Assembly: GCA_965223725.1 (NCBI GenBank)
Contig: CBDCXE010000002.1
Location: 1-64,000 of the forward strand
From: CBDCXE01 sp965223725 [NCBI: Nitrospinota bacterium]
GTDB lineage: Bacteria > Nitrospinota_A > UBA7883
Direction of reading: 5' to 3'
DNA: 64,000 nt
Numbering within the stretch: position 1 is the stretch's first letter; every line of letters starts with the position of its first letter. Shown here in pieces: positions 48,535 to 57,654 of the stretch. Position numbers and translations under genes: made by a program. The notes below the pieces were generated by a model. That model had not been told where the DNA came from, searched no databases, and worked only from the letters and a program-made list of their open reading frames with translations.

Positions 48535-50091
48535 TCAATGCTTTTCCAGACTCGTAAGCACCTCTGGCAATAGCCGCAGAATGTCGGAGGGCAAAAAACT
48601 CCGTGGATCATGTGTTTCCGCATATTTATCCGCACATAGTCCATGCAAATAAACAGCAGCGACAGCGGCATAGTCAGCGGATACGCCCTGGGCAAGCAGG
48701 CTCCCAATCATTCCGGCAAGCACATCACCTGCCCCCCCCGTGGCCAGCCCATGATTGCCGGTATTGTTTATATAAACTGTCCCCTTCTGTGTGGCGATCA
48801 CGCTCCCGGCGCCCTTTAGTACGACGACACAACCGTTCGTTTCGGCGTAGTTCACCGCGGTCTCTATCCTGCCGGCCTGAACCTCGGCCACCGTCATCCC
48901 TGCAAGCCGGGCCATCTCGCCCGGGTGTGGTGTTATCACTGTTGGGGCGGCTCTCTGTCTGATTATTTCAGACTGCTCGCCGATACAGTTCAACCCGTCA
49001 GCGTCGATGACGAGGGGAATATCCAGTTGCCGCGCCACTCCACGAACGAACCGGACCGTCGATTCATCCGTGGTCAACCCGCACCCCAGCAGGGCGGAAG
49101 ATTTGCCATCGGCGAATTCGATAAACCGGTCAACCGACTCCTCTGCTATTGAACCCGATTCGGTCTCGGCCAGGGGATATGCCATGATCTCCGGAGTGGA
49201 AGCTATCGCTGAATCGATAACGCTGTTACAGCCGGCGACGGTGACCAATCCAACCCCCATCCGCAGCGCTCCTGCGCCGGCAAGGATCGCCGCGCCGCGC
49301 AACCGCGTTGAGCCACAAGCCAGGACCAGGTGACCGAAATCTCCTTTGTTGGAATCGGGAGTCCTGTCAGGCAGTATGCAGGTAACATCCTCCTGCTCTA
49401 TCATAAAAATGGACGAGGGCGCCTCTTCTATGACCTGCGGTGGAAAGCTGATATCGCCGATCACTACCCGCCCGGCATGATTGCTGGCGGGCGTGGTGAG
49501 CAGGCCGATTTTCGGCAGGCCGAAAGTGACCGTTACATCCGCATCCACACACTTGCCCGGAACCTGGCCGCTGTCGGAATCCAGGCCGGAGGGCACATCC
49601 ACCGCCACCGTCCACCGCCCGGATCTGTTCATGACATCGATGATATCGCCATACATCCCCCGCGGTTCGGATGTCAGCCCGGTGCCCAGCAACGCGTCTA
49701 CTATAACCGTGGAATGCATGAACCGGAGCTTGAAGTTTTTCAGATGTTTCGGTTCTGTCAACTCTTTGACCCGCCCTTCCATGGCCAGCAGAATATCCAG
49801 GTTGACCTTTGCGTCGCCGGTCACATCCTCTTTGTGGCAGGCAAGATATACTGCCGCGTCGGCGCCGCGATTAAGCAGTTGGCGGGCGATGACAAACCCA
49901 TCGCCGCCGTTGTTGCCTTTGCCGGCGAAAATGGTCACCTTAAGGTGGGTCAGATCGTCGAAGTTCCGCTCGATCTCCTTTACGACGGCCAGTCCTGCGT
50001 TCTCCATCAGGATAAGGCCTGGGACCCCCAGATCTTCAATGGCGCGGCGGTCGATCTCGCGCATTTGTTCGGCTGTTACTACTTTTATCAT
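48535..50091 (-). CDS. nnr: Bifunctional NAD(P)H-hydrate epimerase / ADP-dependent NAD(P)H-hydrate dehydratase
   Basis: Repairs hydrated NADH and NADPH. 518 residues in two domains. The N-terminal YjeF_N epimerase (1-215) has LILMENAGLAVV, FAGKGNNGGDGFVIARQL and AVDVPSGLDSDSG. The C-terminal carbohydrate-kinase-like dehydratase (225-515) has GHLVLACGSTRLRGAAILAG, VITPHPGEMARLAG and the ADP site GNHGLATGGAGDVLAGMIG. Starts 19 bp after the coiled-coil gene and shares its transcript. Confidence 0.95.
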   Translation of the reverse strand: MIKVVTAEQMREIDRRAIEDLGVPGLILMENAGLAVVKEIERNFDDLTHLKVTIFAGKGNNGGDGFVIARQLLNRGADAAVYLACHKEDVTGDAKVNLDILLAMEGRVKELTEPKHLKNFKLRFMHSTVIVDALLGTGLTSEPRGMYGDIIDVMNRSGRWTVAVDVPSGLDSDSGQVPGKCVDADVTVTFGLPKIGLLTTPASNHAGRVVIGDISFPPQVIEEAPSSIFMIEQEDVTCILPDRTPDSNKGDFGHLVLACGSTRLRGAAILAGAGALRMGVGLVTVAGCNSVIDSAIASTPEIMAYPLAETESGSIAEESVDRFIEFADGKSSALLGCGLTTDESTVRFVRGVARQLDIPLVIDADGLNCIGEQSEIIRQRAAPTVITPHPGEMARLAGMTVAEVQAGRIETAVNYAETNGCVVVLKGAGSVIATQKGTVYINNTGNHGLATGGAGDVLAGMIGSLLAQGVSADYAAVAAVYLHGLCADKYAETHDPRSFLPSDILRLLPEVLTSLEKH

Positions 50092-50110
50092 TTGCCAGGA
50101 TTTATACGGC

Positions 50111-52399
50111 TCAGGCGCTGTCTTTGGCGTCGAAATAGTTTTTCAACTTCTTCTCTATCTCACCTAACAGAAATTTCAGCTCGACGATCTGGTCGCCTGC
50201 TTTTTCGATGGTGTTCTCCTCATCCGCTATGGCTTTGATTTTCGCGTCCACATCCTCAGAGAGCATGTTCAGGTCGTCGAGCCTCTGCTCCACCCGGGCC
50301 ACCATGGACATACGCGCCGTCAGCTCATCCATATTATTTCCATGTTCTTCTATGGTTTCCCTAACCTTTGCGACCTTGCTGTTTATATCCTTAAAGCTAT
50401 CCTTGTCCCCCTCCATCTGCTCGCGATAGGCGCCAACTTCCTGCATTATCGAGCGCAGGCCTTCAACCTCTGTGAGCGTTTTCGCTACATACTCTTCTTT
50501 CTCTTTCAGGCTTTCGATTTTATCTGTCACCGCATTATAGATAGAATCCAGGAAGGTCAGCTTCTTATCTATTTCAACAACCACATCCTCTTGGTCCTTG
50601 ATGACATTTATACGTTTCTCCAGGTCGTCGAGCCTGCTGGTCATGGTCAGGGAAAGCGCCTCCATCTTCTCCCCCCTTTCGCTTATTTCTTTGGCGCTGG
50701 CTAGCTGGCCCTCTATTTTTTCCAGATGCGGCCCGACCTCATCGCGAACGCTGTGTATCTCTTTAAGTGTTTCATAGCCACTATCTATTTCGACCAGCCG
50801 TCCGCTGGCCAGACGTTCTGCGTCTTTCAGTTCGGAAGATAATTTATCCAGCCTCTCGACCATCTGCTCTACATTACCTTTTTCCTTTGTAATATCGAGG
50901 ATTTTGTCATCCACCTCGCCCGTGATTTTACGAAGGTTTTCCACCCGCTGATCCATCACATCTATAAGCTCAACCTTTGAAGTGACCTGGTCTATCTTCA
51001 GGTTGGTGTCCTCCACCAGGAAGTCAAGACCATCAAGCTTCTTCTCCAGCTTCTCAATCAGCGCTCTCCGCTCCAGCTGGCTCTCGATCTTCACATCCAG
51101 GTTCAGCACCATATCGTTCAGGTTGTTTATTTTATTTTCCACCTGGTCGACCATGCCCTGCCTCTGGCTGACACCGGCCATGCGGTCGCTCAACAGGTCG
51201 AACATTTTGTGGACCTGGTTTATCTTCTTCTCTATCTCGGTGGTGACGGCCACCTCTTCATGGAACCGATTCAGCTTCTCGTTTACTTCATCATGGGATT
51301 TGTGAAACTTCTCGATTTTCGCAAGGGCGGCATCCACGGCGCCCAGGTTCTCTTTCGCGGCCGACATTTTCGACTCAACTTCCTCAGTCAGAAACGAGTT
51401 AAGCTCGCCAACCTTAGTATCGATTCTTTCAACTTCATTAAGCTTGTCTGTAACACGAGAGATGGCCGTTTCTGTGTTTTTGGCAAGGGTATCCAGGCTA
51501 GACAGCTTCTCTATAGCCTTTTTAACATTATCTTCTTTCGAGAGCACGTTGCGGCTCTCCACTTTCAGCTCGTTCGTGGCGGTGAGCAGCTCAGCGGCTT
51601 CACGGCGCGCTTCTGTCACCAGAGCGTTCTGGTTGATCAGCTCGCCCACCGAGGCCTGCACCGATTTGACCATGTCGTTGCCCCGCTTGGCGTCGACCGT
51701 CAGCGCCTGCACAGCTTTTCTGTGCGTATCCAGCGCGTCCATTCGATCTTCCGCCTGCTTGATCATTTTTTGCAAGGTGTCGGATTGCTCCGTGGCGGAG
51801 CCAACCAGCGCCTTGAAATCGACGACTTCCTCCATCCTGTTGGCGATATTCTCCAACATGCTTTCGAGCCTTATCAGGTTCTTTTCCGATTTGCGTACCA
51901 GCTTGTTCTCTTCCTGGAGCCGCTTGATCCGGATCTCCATATCCCAGAACATCACGTTCAGCTTGCCCGCTTCTTCGTTGGCCCGCTCCACCAGCACCCG
52001 TTGGGCGGAGAGATTTTTTATTTTGGAGTTGATCCGTTCTATCAGCAGGTTTATGGAGTCGGCGTCTTTGCGTTGTTTGCCCAGCTTGATAAATGCGTCA
52101 TCCGCATTGTCACTGATTTCGCTGATTGCTACTTTCAGATGTTTTAGATCTTCACGGTTTTGATCGATCCGGCCCGGAATATCGGATATTGATTGGTAAC
52201 CACTTTCAACTTTATTAAACAGGTCCGCTTTGGTTTCTATTGTGTTTTTGTTCTTTTCGAAATATTCCACCAGGTTTTGTAATCGCTTGCCCTCCCTGGA
52301 AGCGTCATCAAGCAAGCTTTTAAGTTTGTCGATCTGGCCGCTGACCGATTCGAGGTTGTCGTCGGTATTTTTATCGATATTTTGATTGGATTCAGTCAT
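50111..52399 (-). CDS. Large coiled-coil protein of unknown function
   Basis: 762 residues, almost entirely heptad-repeat coiled coil (for example the repeating xxIEKKINQVHKMFDLLSDR and LEKKLDGLDFLVEDTN patterns), without Walker motifs, signal peptide or membrane helix. SMC-type ATPase heads are absent, so this is not an SMC protein. Repeats of about 70 residues of the form 'D..V..KI..L..M...L..K...Q..RR..IE.L' suggest internal duplication. AGGAGG lies upstream of ATG 52399. The next gene upstream encodes a small membrane-anchored protein, and nnr follows. A cytoskeletal or scaffold role is inference. Confidence 0.75.
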   Translation of the reverse strand: MTESNQNIDKNTDDNLESVSGQIDKLKSLLDDASREGKRLQNLVEYFEKNKNTIETKADLFNKVESGYQSISDIPGRIDQNREDLKHLKVAISEISDNADDAFIKLGKQRKDADSINLLIERINSKIKNLSAQRVLVERANEEAGKLNVMFWDMEIRIKRLQEENKLVRKSEKNLIRLESMLENIANRMEEVVDFKALVGSATEQSDTLQKMIKQAEDRMDALDTHRKAVQALTVDAKRGNDMVKSVQASVGELINQNALVTEARREAAELLTATNELKVESRNVLSKEDNVKKAIEKLSSLDTLAKNTETAISRVTDKLNEVERIDTKVGELNSFLTEEVESKMSAAKENLGAVDAALAKIEKFHKSHDEVNEKLNRFHEEVAVTTEIEKKINQVHKMFDLLSDRMAGVSQRQGMVDQVENKINNLNDMVLNLDVKIESQLERRALIEKLEKKLDGLDFLVEDTNLKIDQVTSKVELIDVMDQRVENLRKITGEVDDKILDITKEKGNVEQMVERLDKLSSELKDAERLASGRLVEIDSGYETLKEIHSVRDEVGPHLEKIEGQLASAKEISERGEKMEALSLTMTSRLDDLEKRINVIKDQEDVVVEIDKKLTFLDSIYNAVTDKIESLKEKEEYVAKTLTEVEGLRSIMQEVGAYREQMEGDKDSFKDINSKVAKVRETIEEHGNNMDELTARMSMVARVEQRLDDLNMLSEDVDAKIKAIADEENTIEKAGDQIVELKFLLGEIEKKLKNYFDAKDSA

Positions 52400-52459
52400 A
52401 TCATAACCTCCTGACCATCAATAATACAACAGTTTGCATATACTCGCAATATTTTCGCT

Positions 52460-52996
52460 TTACTCTGGAGCGCTATTCCAGCCACCCGGAGATACTATCA
52501 ATGTTATCCTGGCGCGCTCCTCCTCGCTATAGGCGAATATCGAGATCGACTCGGAACTGGCTGGGTCAATCCAAACAGCATTAAACTGGCCACCACCCCG
52601 CACAATGTTTTTTTGGCTGAAATCGTTTGCGGAAAGGGCGTTATGAAAATACTCTTCAATCTGTTCAATACTGCCTATGGTGTAGAAAGAAATGGTTTCA
52701 TCCCTAACGCCATGAATATGAGACACAAGCTCCGACCCTGGGTAAACCGGAAGCCTGGCGTCTATCTTCTCTTTCCCAGCGTCATCATTGCTGCCTATAA
52801 CGATTACATATTCCGCATTTTCCTTACGTATCACAACTGTCCGGCCAGATACTATGGTGTCAACTTCGTCGCCCAGTTTCGATTTGATGGTTTTTTCCAG
52901 CGCTTTATCCATGCCGGTTTGCTTGATATCGTCAAAGTTTTGATATGTTATGAACAGCGCCAACCCGGCCACACCTAACAGTATAAATTTACCCAT
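52460..52996 (-). CDS. Unknown membrane-anchored protein upstream of coiled-coil gene
   Basis: 178 residues with one N-terminal membrane helix (KFILLGVAGLALFITYQNF) and a soluble domain outside. That domain has the segments VIRKENAEYVIVIGSND, LPVYPGSELVSHIHGVRD and IEEYFHNALSANDF, which resemble proteins with an APNYP/PYPGA-type beta domain (DUF4124/lipoprotein-like). I do not assign a function. Spacing of 60 bp to the coiled-coil gene suggests one transcription unit. Confidence 0.65.
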   Translation of the reverse strand: MGKFILLGVAGLALFITYQNFDDIKQTGMDKALEKTIKSKLGDEVDTIVSGRTVVIRKENAEYVIVIGSNDDAGKEKIDARLPVYPGSELVSHIHGVRDETISFYTIGSIEQIEEYFHNALSANDFSQKNIVRGGGQFNAVWIDPASSESISIFAYSEEERARITLIVSPGGWNSAPE

Positions 52997-53009
52997 TATT
53001 CAGCTGCAA

Positions 53010-53147
53010 TCATTTGGCGCTAACCATCAATTTCTTTTCTACGCGCAATGCCCATCCATTGACCGATACGACGTCTGCCTTTTTCAACTCACCCAGGTTC
53101 GGCCCGCTAATGGTTTTAATACCCGAGTGTTGATCCGTGGAAACCAT
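53010..53147 (-). CDS. Possible small ORF (45 aa)
   Basis: An ATG frame of 45 codons (MVSTDQHSGIKTISGPNLGE, ending KKLMVSAK) lies between carD and the membrane-anchored gene. Codon choice resembles the neighbours. The frame is open upstream for a further 24 codons and there reads VRFLTACQS, a lipobox-like sequence, but with no start codon. It may be a small lipoprotein gene whose start was lost, or a chance frame. No clear ribosome site precedes the ATG. Confidence 0.3.
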   Translation of the reverse strand: MVSTDQHSGIKTISGPNLGELKKADVVSVNGWALRVEKKLMVSAK

Positions 53148-53219
53148 TGATTGACAAGCTGTTAAGAACCGGACGGTAAGGAGAACCGAACGGAATTGGT
53201 TACAGAAGGTTCGGCCAGT

Positions 53220-53735
53220 TCAGCAGGAGAGCGCCTTGTCCACAATTTTCATCGCCTTATCTTCGCCCACACCCTTAGCCTCCGCCAGTTCAGTGACGAT
53301 CAGCTGATATGCGTTTTCGAAGACCTGTTGTTCGACAAATGAAAGGCCCTTCGACTCTTTCAGGGTGAATAATGTTTTGAACACAGTCGCGACTTCAAAA
53401 AGGGAGCCGGATTTTATCTTCTCCTGATATGTCTTCTGCCTTTTGTTCCAGTTTGGTTCATGACATTCCGCTTCACCATCCTTTAAAATATCGATGACCT
53501 TCGGAACATCCCGCTTGGGTATAATTGTCCTGACGCCCACCTGGTTGGCGGAATTGATGGGGGCCATTATGGTCATCCCCTTTTTCTTGATACGGATGAC
53601 ATAAAACGCGGAATCCACCCCGGAGAATTTGCGGGTCTCGATTTTTTCTATGACGCCTAAACCGTGGGTTGGATATATTACTTTTGCCCCAACTTCAAAC
53701 GCGCTTGCCCCTTTTTCTTGCATCCCCAACACCAT
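53220..53735 (-). CDS. CarD/CdnL-family RNA polymerase-interacting regulator
   Basis: 171 residues. N-terminal Tudor-like CarD_CdnL_TRCF domain (FEVGAKVIYPTHGLGVIEKIETR, FYVIRIKKKGMTIMAPI) that binds RNA polymerase beta, then a helical C-terminal DNA-contact domain (KRQKTYQEKIKSGSLFEVATVFKTL divided in residues 91-117, LSFVEQQVFENAYQLI). Such proteins stabilise open promoter complexes at rRNA and other genes. Start may be 53735 or ATG 53723; neither has a strong ribosome site. Confidence 0.92.
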   Translation of the reverse strand: MVLGMQEKGASAFEVGAKVIYPTHGLGVIEKIETRKFSGVDSAFYVIRIKKKGMTIMAPINSANQVGVRTIIPKRDVPKVIDILKDGEAECHEPNWNKRQKTYQEKIKSGSLFEVATVFKTLFTLKESKGLSFVEQQVFENAYQLIVTELAEAKGVGEDKAMKIVDKALSC

Positions 53736-53948
53736 CTACTTTTATTATGTAAGTGCTATGATCATATCAGATCGAGCCCTGACCGTCAAATAGGACAGGC
53801 TTTTTTTCGGATACAATTTGATACATGTTGTTACCTCCAGGAAAAGCATTATCCTTCAAAAATCCTTAAGCTGGATTCAGATAGCTGGAAACAGCAGTTT
53901 ACATTGTTTCTCGCATAATTTACTAAACCTGATTAAGGAGAAAAAATA

Positions 53949-54413
53949 ATGAAAACAGCATTACTTGTCGGATTGATTCTGATTATTACAGCGGGGCTGG
54001 TTATGGCTGGATGCTCCAGAGGCGGGCATAGATTCGGCCATGGCAATCCTGACAAAATTGTGGACAGGATCACCAAAAAACTTGGCCTCGACAATGGCCA
54101 GAAGCAGCAGCTGACCGCCATCAAGAATGATATCGTCAGCAAAAAGGATCAATTGCGCCCCGACCGCTCGGCCATCATGGGTGAGATCGAATCGCAGTTC
54201 AAAAACGATGTGGTGGACGAAGCGCGCCTGCGGGCAGTGATCGACACAGAGAAGGCCAAGCTGGATGAAATAGCCAATTTGGCTGTCGCCAAGATTTCGG
54301 AGTTTCACAAGATACTTACGCCGGAGCAGAGAGCGATGGTGGTGGAGAAAATGTCCAAATGGAAGGAGCGCGGCAAATGGGGAAAAAGATGTGATTATGG
54401 GAAAAAATCTTGA
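53949..54413 (+). CDS. Spy/CpxP-like periplasmic lipoprotein
   Basis: 154 residues with lipobox (LVMAGCSR) and an all-helical mature part: KKLGLDNGQKQQLTAIKND, then long charged helices and a second LTPEQRAMVVEKM. LT-x-x-Q repeats and the LTPEQR motif are typical of the CpxP/Spy/heavy-metal-sensor family. The His/Gly-rich N terminus (GGHRFGHG) may bind metal. With the YceI gene and two-component genes downstream it makes a Cpx-like envelope-stress locus. SD AAGGAG. Confidence 0.8.
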   Translation: MKTALLVGLILIITAGLVMAGCSRGGHRFGHGNPDKIVDRITKKLGLDNGQKQQLTAIKNDIVSKKDQLRPDRSAIMGEIESQFKNDVVDEARLRAVIDTEKAKLDEIANLAVAKISEFHKILTPEQRAMVVEKMSKWKERGKWGKRCDYGKKS

Positions 54414-54504
54414 CCCTGGAACGGCTTCCCCTTCACCGGGGGAGCCGGATCGTTCAGTCGGTTCATTTATTTCAAAACAGTAAACCAACGAAAGGGATAA
54501 GCTG

Positions 54505-55122
54505 ATGCGCTACATTATTTTTTCAATAGCCGCGATATTTACACTGTCCACACCTGGTTTTTCCTCCACATATGATCTGGTCCCGGAGCGCACAAGCATC
54601 GGGTTCTCTGTACGGCATATGGTCTTCTCTAAAGTGAAAGGAAATTTTGACAAGTTCAGCGGCGCCATTAAAATGGATGAAGGCCGGAAACTTGCACAAT
54701 TCAGCGCAGTAGTCGATATGGATAGCGTCAACACGGAATCGGAGAAGCGGGACAGCTTCCTGCGCAGTGACAAATTTCTCAATGTAAAAAAATATCCGAC
54801 GATGACTTTCGTCTCGACGAAAATAGAGGCTGATGGCAATAAATATATTGCTGAAGGCGCTCTTACCATTAAAGATATCACAAAGCCTGTAAAGCTGACC
54901 GGCAAGATGCTTGGCGTCGAAGCAGACCCACATGGAAATCAGCGGGTCAGTTTTAAAGCGAATTTTTTGATAAAAAGATCTGATTATGATCTTGGCTTTG
55001 GCAAAGTGCTGGAAGTTGGCGAGCTGATCGTCGGCGATGAAGTGTCTGTGGCGCTGGATGTGGAAGGGATATTGGTAAAGGAACAGTCGAGTTTATTGGT
55101 AGAATCAAAGTATATGGAATAA
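54505..55122 (+). CDS. YceI-family periplasmic lipid-binding protein
   Basis: 205 residues with a signal peptide (YIIFSIAAIFTLSTPGFSS). The lipocalin-like YceI domain shows ERTSIGFSVRHMVFSKVKG, SVNTESEKRDSFLRSDKFL and LTIKDITKPV. YceI proteins bind isoprenoid quinones or lipids in the periplasm. Located between the Spy-like gene (91 bp away) and the response regulator gene (34 bp), likely one stress regulon. Confidence 0.93.
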   Translation: MRYIIFSIAAIFTLSTPGFSSTYDLVPERTSIGFSVRHMVFSKVKGNFDKFSGAIKMDEGRKLAQFSAVVDMDSVNTESEKRDSFLRSDKFLNVKKYPTMTFVSTKIEADGNKYIAEGALTIKDITKPVKLTGKMLGVEADPHGNQRVSFKANFLIKRSDYDLGFGKVLEVGELIVGDEVSVALDVEGILVKEQSSLLVESKYME

Positions 55123-55156
55123 ACGTTATGGCTTCGACCGGCAAGGTATATAAAGT

Positions 55157-55858
55157 ATGAAACCGCTAATCCTGATAATCGATGATGACGAAAAGCTCGA
55201 CAAGCTTCTATCAACCTTTCTATCGGAGTTTGGTTTCCGTGTGATCTGGTCCACGCACCCTGATGACGGGTTAAAAAAGCTGAAAAAGGAACCGGTCGAC
55301 CTTGTCATCCTCGATTATATGCTGCCCGATATGAACGGCTTCGAAGTGCTGAAGGCCATCCGGCAATCGAACAACCTGCCGGTGATCATGCTGACGGCCA
55401 AAGGCGCCACCACCGACAAGGTGGTGGGGCTGGAGCTGGGCGCCGACGATTATATCCCGAAACCTTTCGAGCCGAGGGAGCTGGCGGCGCGCATTCATTC
55501 GGCGCTCCGCCGGAGCCAGGGCCAGGTGAAAATAGGCCCTGTCGTCTCTTACGGTTCATTGAAAATTGACTATCACCAGCATGTGGTATCCGTTAATGGC
55601 GCCATCGCCGACCTGACCACCAGCGAATTCGAAACATTATCGCTGCTGGCGAAAAACAACGGGAAGGTGCTGAGCCGTGACGAGATTATAGACGAATTGC
55701 GTGGTATTGAATGGGACGCGTTCAACCGTTCCGTCGATATCACCATGAGCCGGCTGCGCGCCAAGCTGGGTGACGACCCGAAAAAGCCAAAGTTCATAAA
55801 AACCGTCTGGGGCTCTGGCTATATGTTCATCGGGAAGGAGGACAGCAATGGCGCTTGA
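55157..55858 (+). CDS. OmpR-family response regulator, CpxR-like
   Basis: 233 residues. Receiver domain with DDDE pocket, phospho-acceptor Asp53 (LVILDYMLPD), LTAKGATTDK and PKPFEPREL. Winged-helix DNA-binding domain with LTTSEFETLSLLAKNNGKVLS divided at residues 154-174, and SVDITMSRLRAKLGDDPKKP. Overlaps the kinase gene by 11 bp. Likely activates the Spy-like and yceI genes. Confidence 0.94.
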   Translation: MKPLILIIDDDEKLDKLLSTFLSEFGFRVIWSTHPDDGLKKLKKEPVDLVILDYMLPDMNGFEVLKAIRQSNNLPVIMLTAKGATTDKVVGLELGADDYIPKPFEPRELAARIHSALRRSQGQVKIGPVVSYGSLKIDYHQHVVSVNGAIADLTTSEFETLSLLAKNNGKVLSRDEIIDELRGIEWDAFNRSVDITMSRLRAKLGDDPKKPKFIKTVWGSGYMFIGKEDSNGA

Positions 55859-57167
55859 TTTCCTGCCGAAGGCTTCCAGGTCGGTCTTCACGAAGCTACT
55901 GGGCGTGATGATATTGACCGGCCTTTTGGCCATACTGATTGTCGGCGGTATGTTCCGCATAGCCTTTAAAGGACCTAACCGGGAGCCTTTCCAGAGCAAC
56001 GTGACCCAGTATATCAAGTATATTATTGATGACCTGGGCGACCCGCCGGATAAAATGCGGGCGATGGAAATCTCCAGCCTTTCTTCCATCCATATACAGT
56101 ATGAAAGCCCAAACAGCAGCTGGAGCACCACCGACGAGCCATTGCGGGCAACTGGGCATGGTGTCCATGTTTGGAGCGAAAACGGGAATATACGGTTTAG
56201 CTCCTACCGAGGCAGGCACTTCATCGAAGCGCTGGAAGGTGACGGAAGTTTCATATTCACGATGGATCGGCCGTTCAGATTCGATGCGGACCACACAAAA
56301 TTTGTTATCATCCTGCTCGCCCTTCTTATGGCATTGCTGGCGGGCGCTTATCTATTAATTAAAAGGATCTTGAAGCCTATATGCTGGCTCGATGAAGGGG
56401 TGAAGCAAGTCAGCAAAGGCCAGCTCGACCATGTCGTCCCGTCAAAGGGCAATGACGAATTCAAGGACCTGGCGGAAGCGTTCAACGATATGACCGGCCG
56501 GATAAAGAACATGCTCCACTCCCGGGAGCGGCTGCTGGTGGATGTGAGCCATGAGCTGCGCTCGCCATTGACCCGGATGAAAGTCGCGCTGGAGTTTCTG
56601 TCCGAAAGCAAGGAGAAGGAGAGCATCCGGGCGGATGTGGATGAAATGGAGAAAATGGTGACCGATATACTGGAATCGGCGAAGGAGCGCAACAGAGAAC
56701 GAAAGCTGGACCGGACAAATATTAACCTGTCAGCCTTTGTCAATGAAGTGTCCGAATTGTTCCGGGGGGAAACACCCCCCATAGAAATCGGCGCCATACC
56801 GGTCGATGCGGAATTTTACGCAGACCCGGAGCAGGCCAAAATCGTGATGAAAAACCTGATAGCAAACGGCATTAAATATTCCCGGCCAGATAGTAGACCT
56901 ATCGTAATATTGGCAAAAAGCGAGCCGAATGGAGCTGTTATAAAGATCATGGATGATGGAACAGGAATTCCTGAGGAGGAGCTCCCGTACATTTTCGAGC
57001 CTTTCTATCGCGTCGATAAATCCCGCTCGAAGCAGACCGGCGGCTACGGCCTCGGGCTTGGCATCTGCCTGGCGATTATGCAGGCCCATGGTGGCGCCAT
57101 CGAGATCATAAGGAACAAGGCCCAAGGTGTGACGGCGTCACTTTTTTTCCCTGATGAAAAAGTTTGA
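55848..57167 (+). CDS. Membrane sensor histidine kinase, CpxA-like
   Basis: 439 residues. First membrane helix (20-42), a periplasmic sensor of about 110 residues, second helix (about 150-170, FVIILLALLMALLAGAYLL), HAMP domain, then H-box DVSHELRSPLTRMK with His235, N-box MKNLIANGIKYS, G1 DDGTGIPEEELPYIFEPF and G2 GGYGLGLGICLA. GGAGG precedes ATG 55848 inside the regulator gene. Topology and pairing match CpxA-type envelope sensors. Confidence 0.94.
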   Translation: MALDFLPKASRSVFTKLLGVMILTGLLAILIVGGMFRIAFKGPNREPFQSNVTQYIKYIIDDLGDPPDKMRAMEISSLSSIHIQYESPNSSWSTTDEPLRATGHGVHVWSENGNIRFSSYRGRHFIEALEGDGSFIFTMDRPFRFDADHTKFVIILLALLMALLAGAYLLIKRILKPICWLDEGVKQVSKGQLDHVVPSKGNDEFKDLAEAFNDMTGRIKNMLHSRERLLVDVSHELRSPLTRMKVALEFLSESKEKESIRADVDEMEKMVTDILESAKERNRERKLDRTNINLSAFVNEVSELFRGETPPIEIGAIPVDAEFYADPEQAKIVMKNLIANGIKYSRPDSRPIVILAKSEPNGAVIKIMDDGTGIPEEELPYIFEPFYRVDKSRSKQTGGYGLGLGICLAIMQAHGGAIEIIRNKAQGVTASLFFPDEKV

Positions 57168-57369
57168 GGCGCAAAAGGAAACTTTCCAATGACTATCTTT
57201 CCATGTTAAATTTGCGTATATAAAAATGCATACTACGAAACTTAACTGGGGGAACTAAAATGGTTACGCTACGCTATCACGCCCATTCATGCTGGGAGCT
57301 GGAAAGCTGGACTTCCCCCGGTTTTGTGGACAGTTTTTCGGTTATATTTTGAGTGTTATGGAGGTGTTT

Positions 57370-57654
57370 ATGTCTAGTAAGCGATATACAGCGGAGTTCA
57401 AGTCTGATGCGGTTGGTCAGGTGGTTGATCGTGGTTATTCTGTCCCGTCGGTGTCGAAACGTTTAGGTGTATCTGATCACAGCCTTTACAAGTGGGTCCG
57501 GGAGTCAGGTAAAAGCAGTAATGATCGCTCCGTGGATGATCTGGATGCGGTTCGTCGCGAGAACGCCCGTTTGAAGGCGGAGCTGAAACGGGTTGAGGAG
57601 GAGCGGGACATACTAAAAAAGGCCACAGCGTACTTCGCCAAGGTGTCCGGGTGA
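57370..57654 (+). CDS. IS3-family transposase OrfA
   Basis: 94 residues. N-terminal helix-turn-helix of the transposase_8 type (RYTAEFKSDAVGQVVDRG, SVSKRLGVSDHSLYKWV) that binds the IS ends, then a leucine-zipper-like coil (DAVRRENARLKAELKRVEEE). ATG 57370 has GGAGG 5 nt upstream. The stop overlaps the orfB start (GTGA), and a slippery A-AAA-AAG lies 34 nt before it. Confidence 0.93.
   Translation: MSSKRYTAEFKSDAVGQVVDRGYSVPSVSKRLGVSDHSLYKWVRESGKSSNDRSVDDLDAVRRENARLKAELKRVEEERDILKKATAYFAKVSG
57615..57621 (+). promoter_or_regulatory. Programmed -1 frameshift site of the IS
   Basis: AAAAAAG in the phase CTA-AAA-AAG of orfA, the canonical A-AAA-AAG heptamer. The -1 frame stays open from here into orfB, so slippage yields the OrfAB fusion transposase. 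Confidence 0.85.

Noticed and set aside
52950-53150. Plus-strand 66-codon frame before carD
   Set aside because: Overlaps the start of a minus-strand gene; no ribosome site and no plausible protein features.
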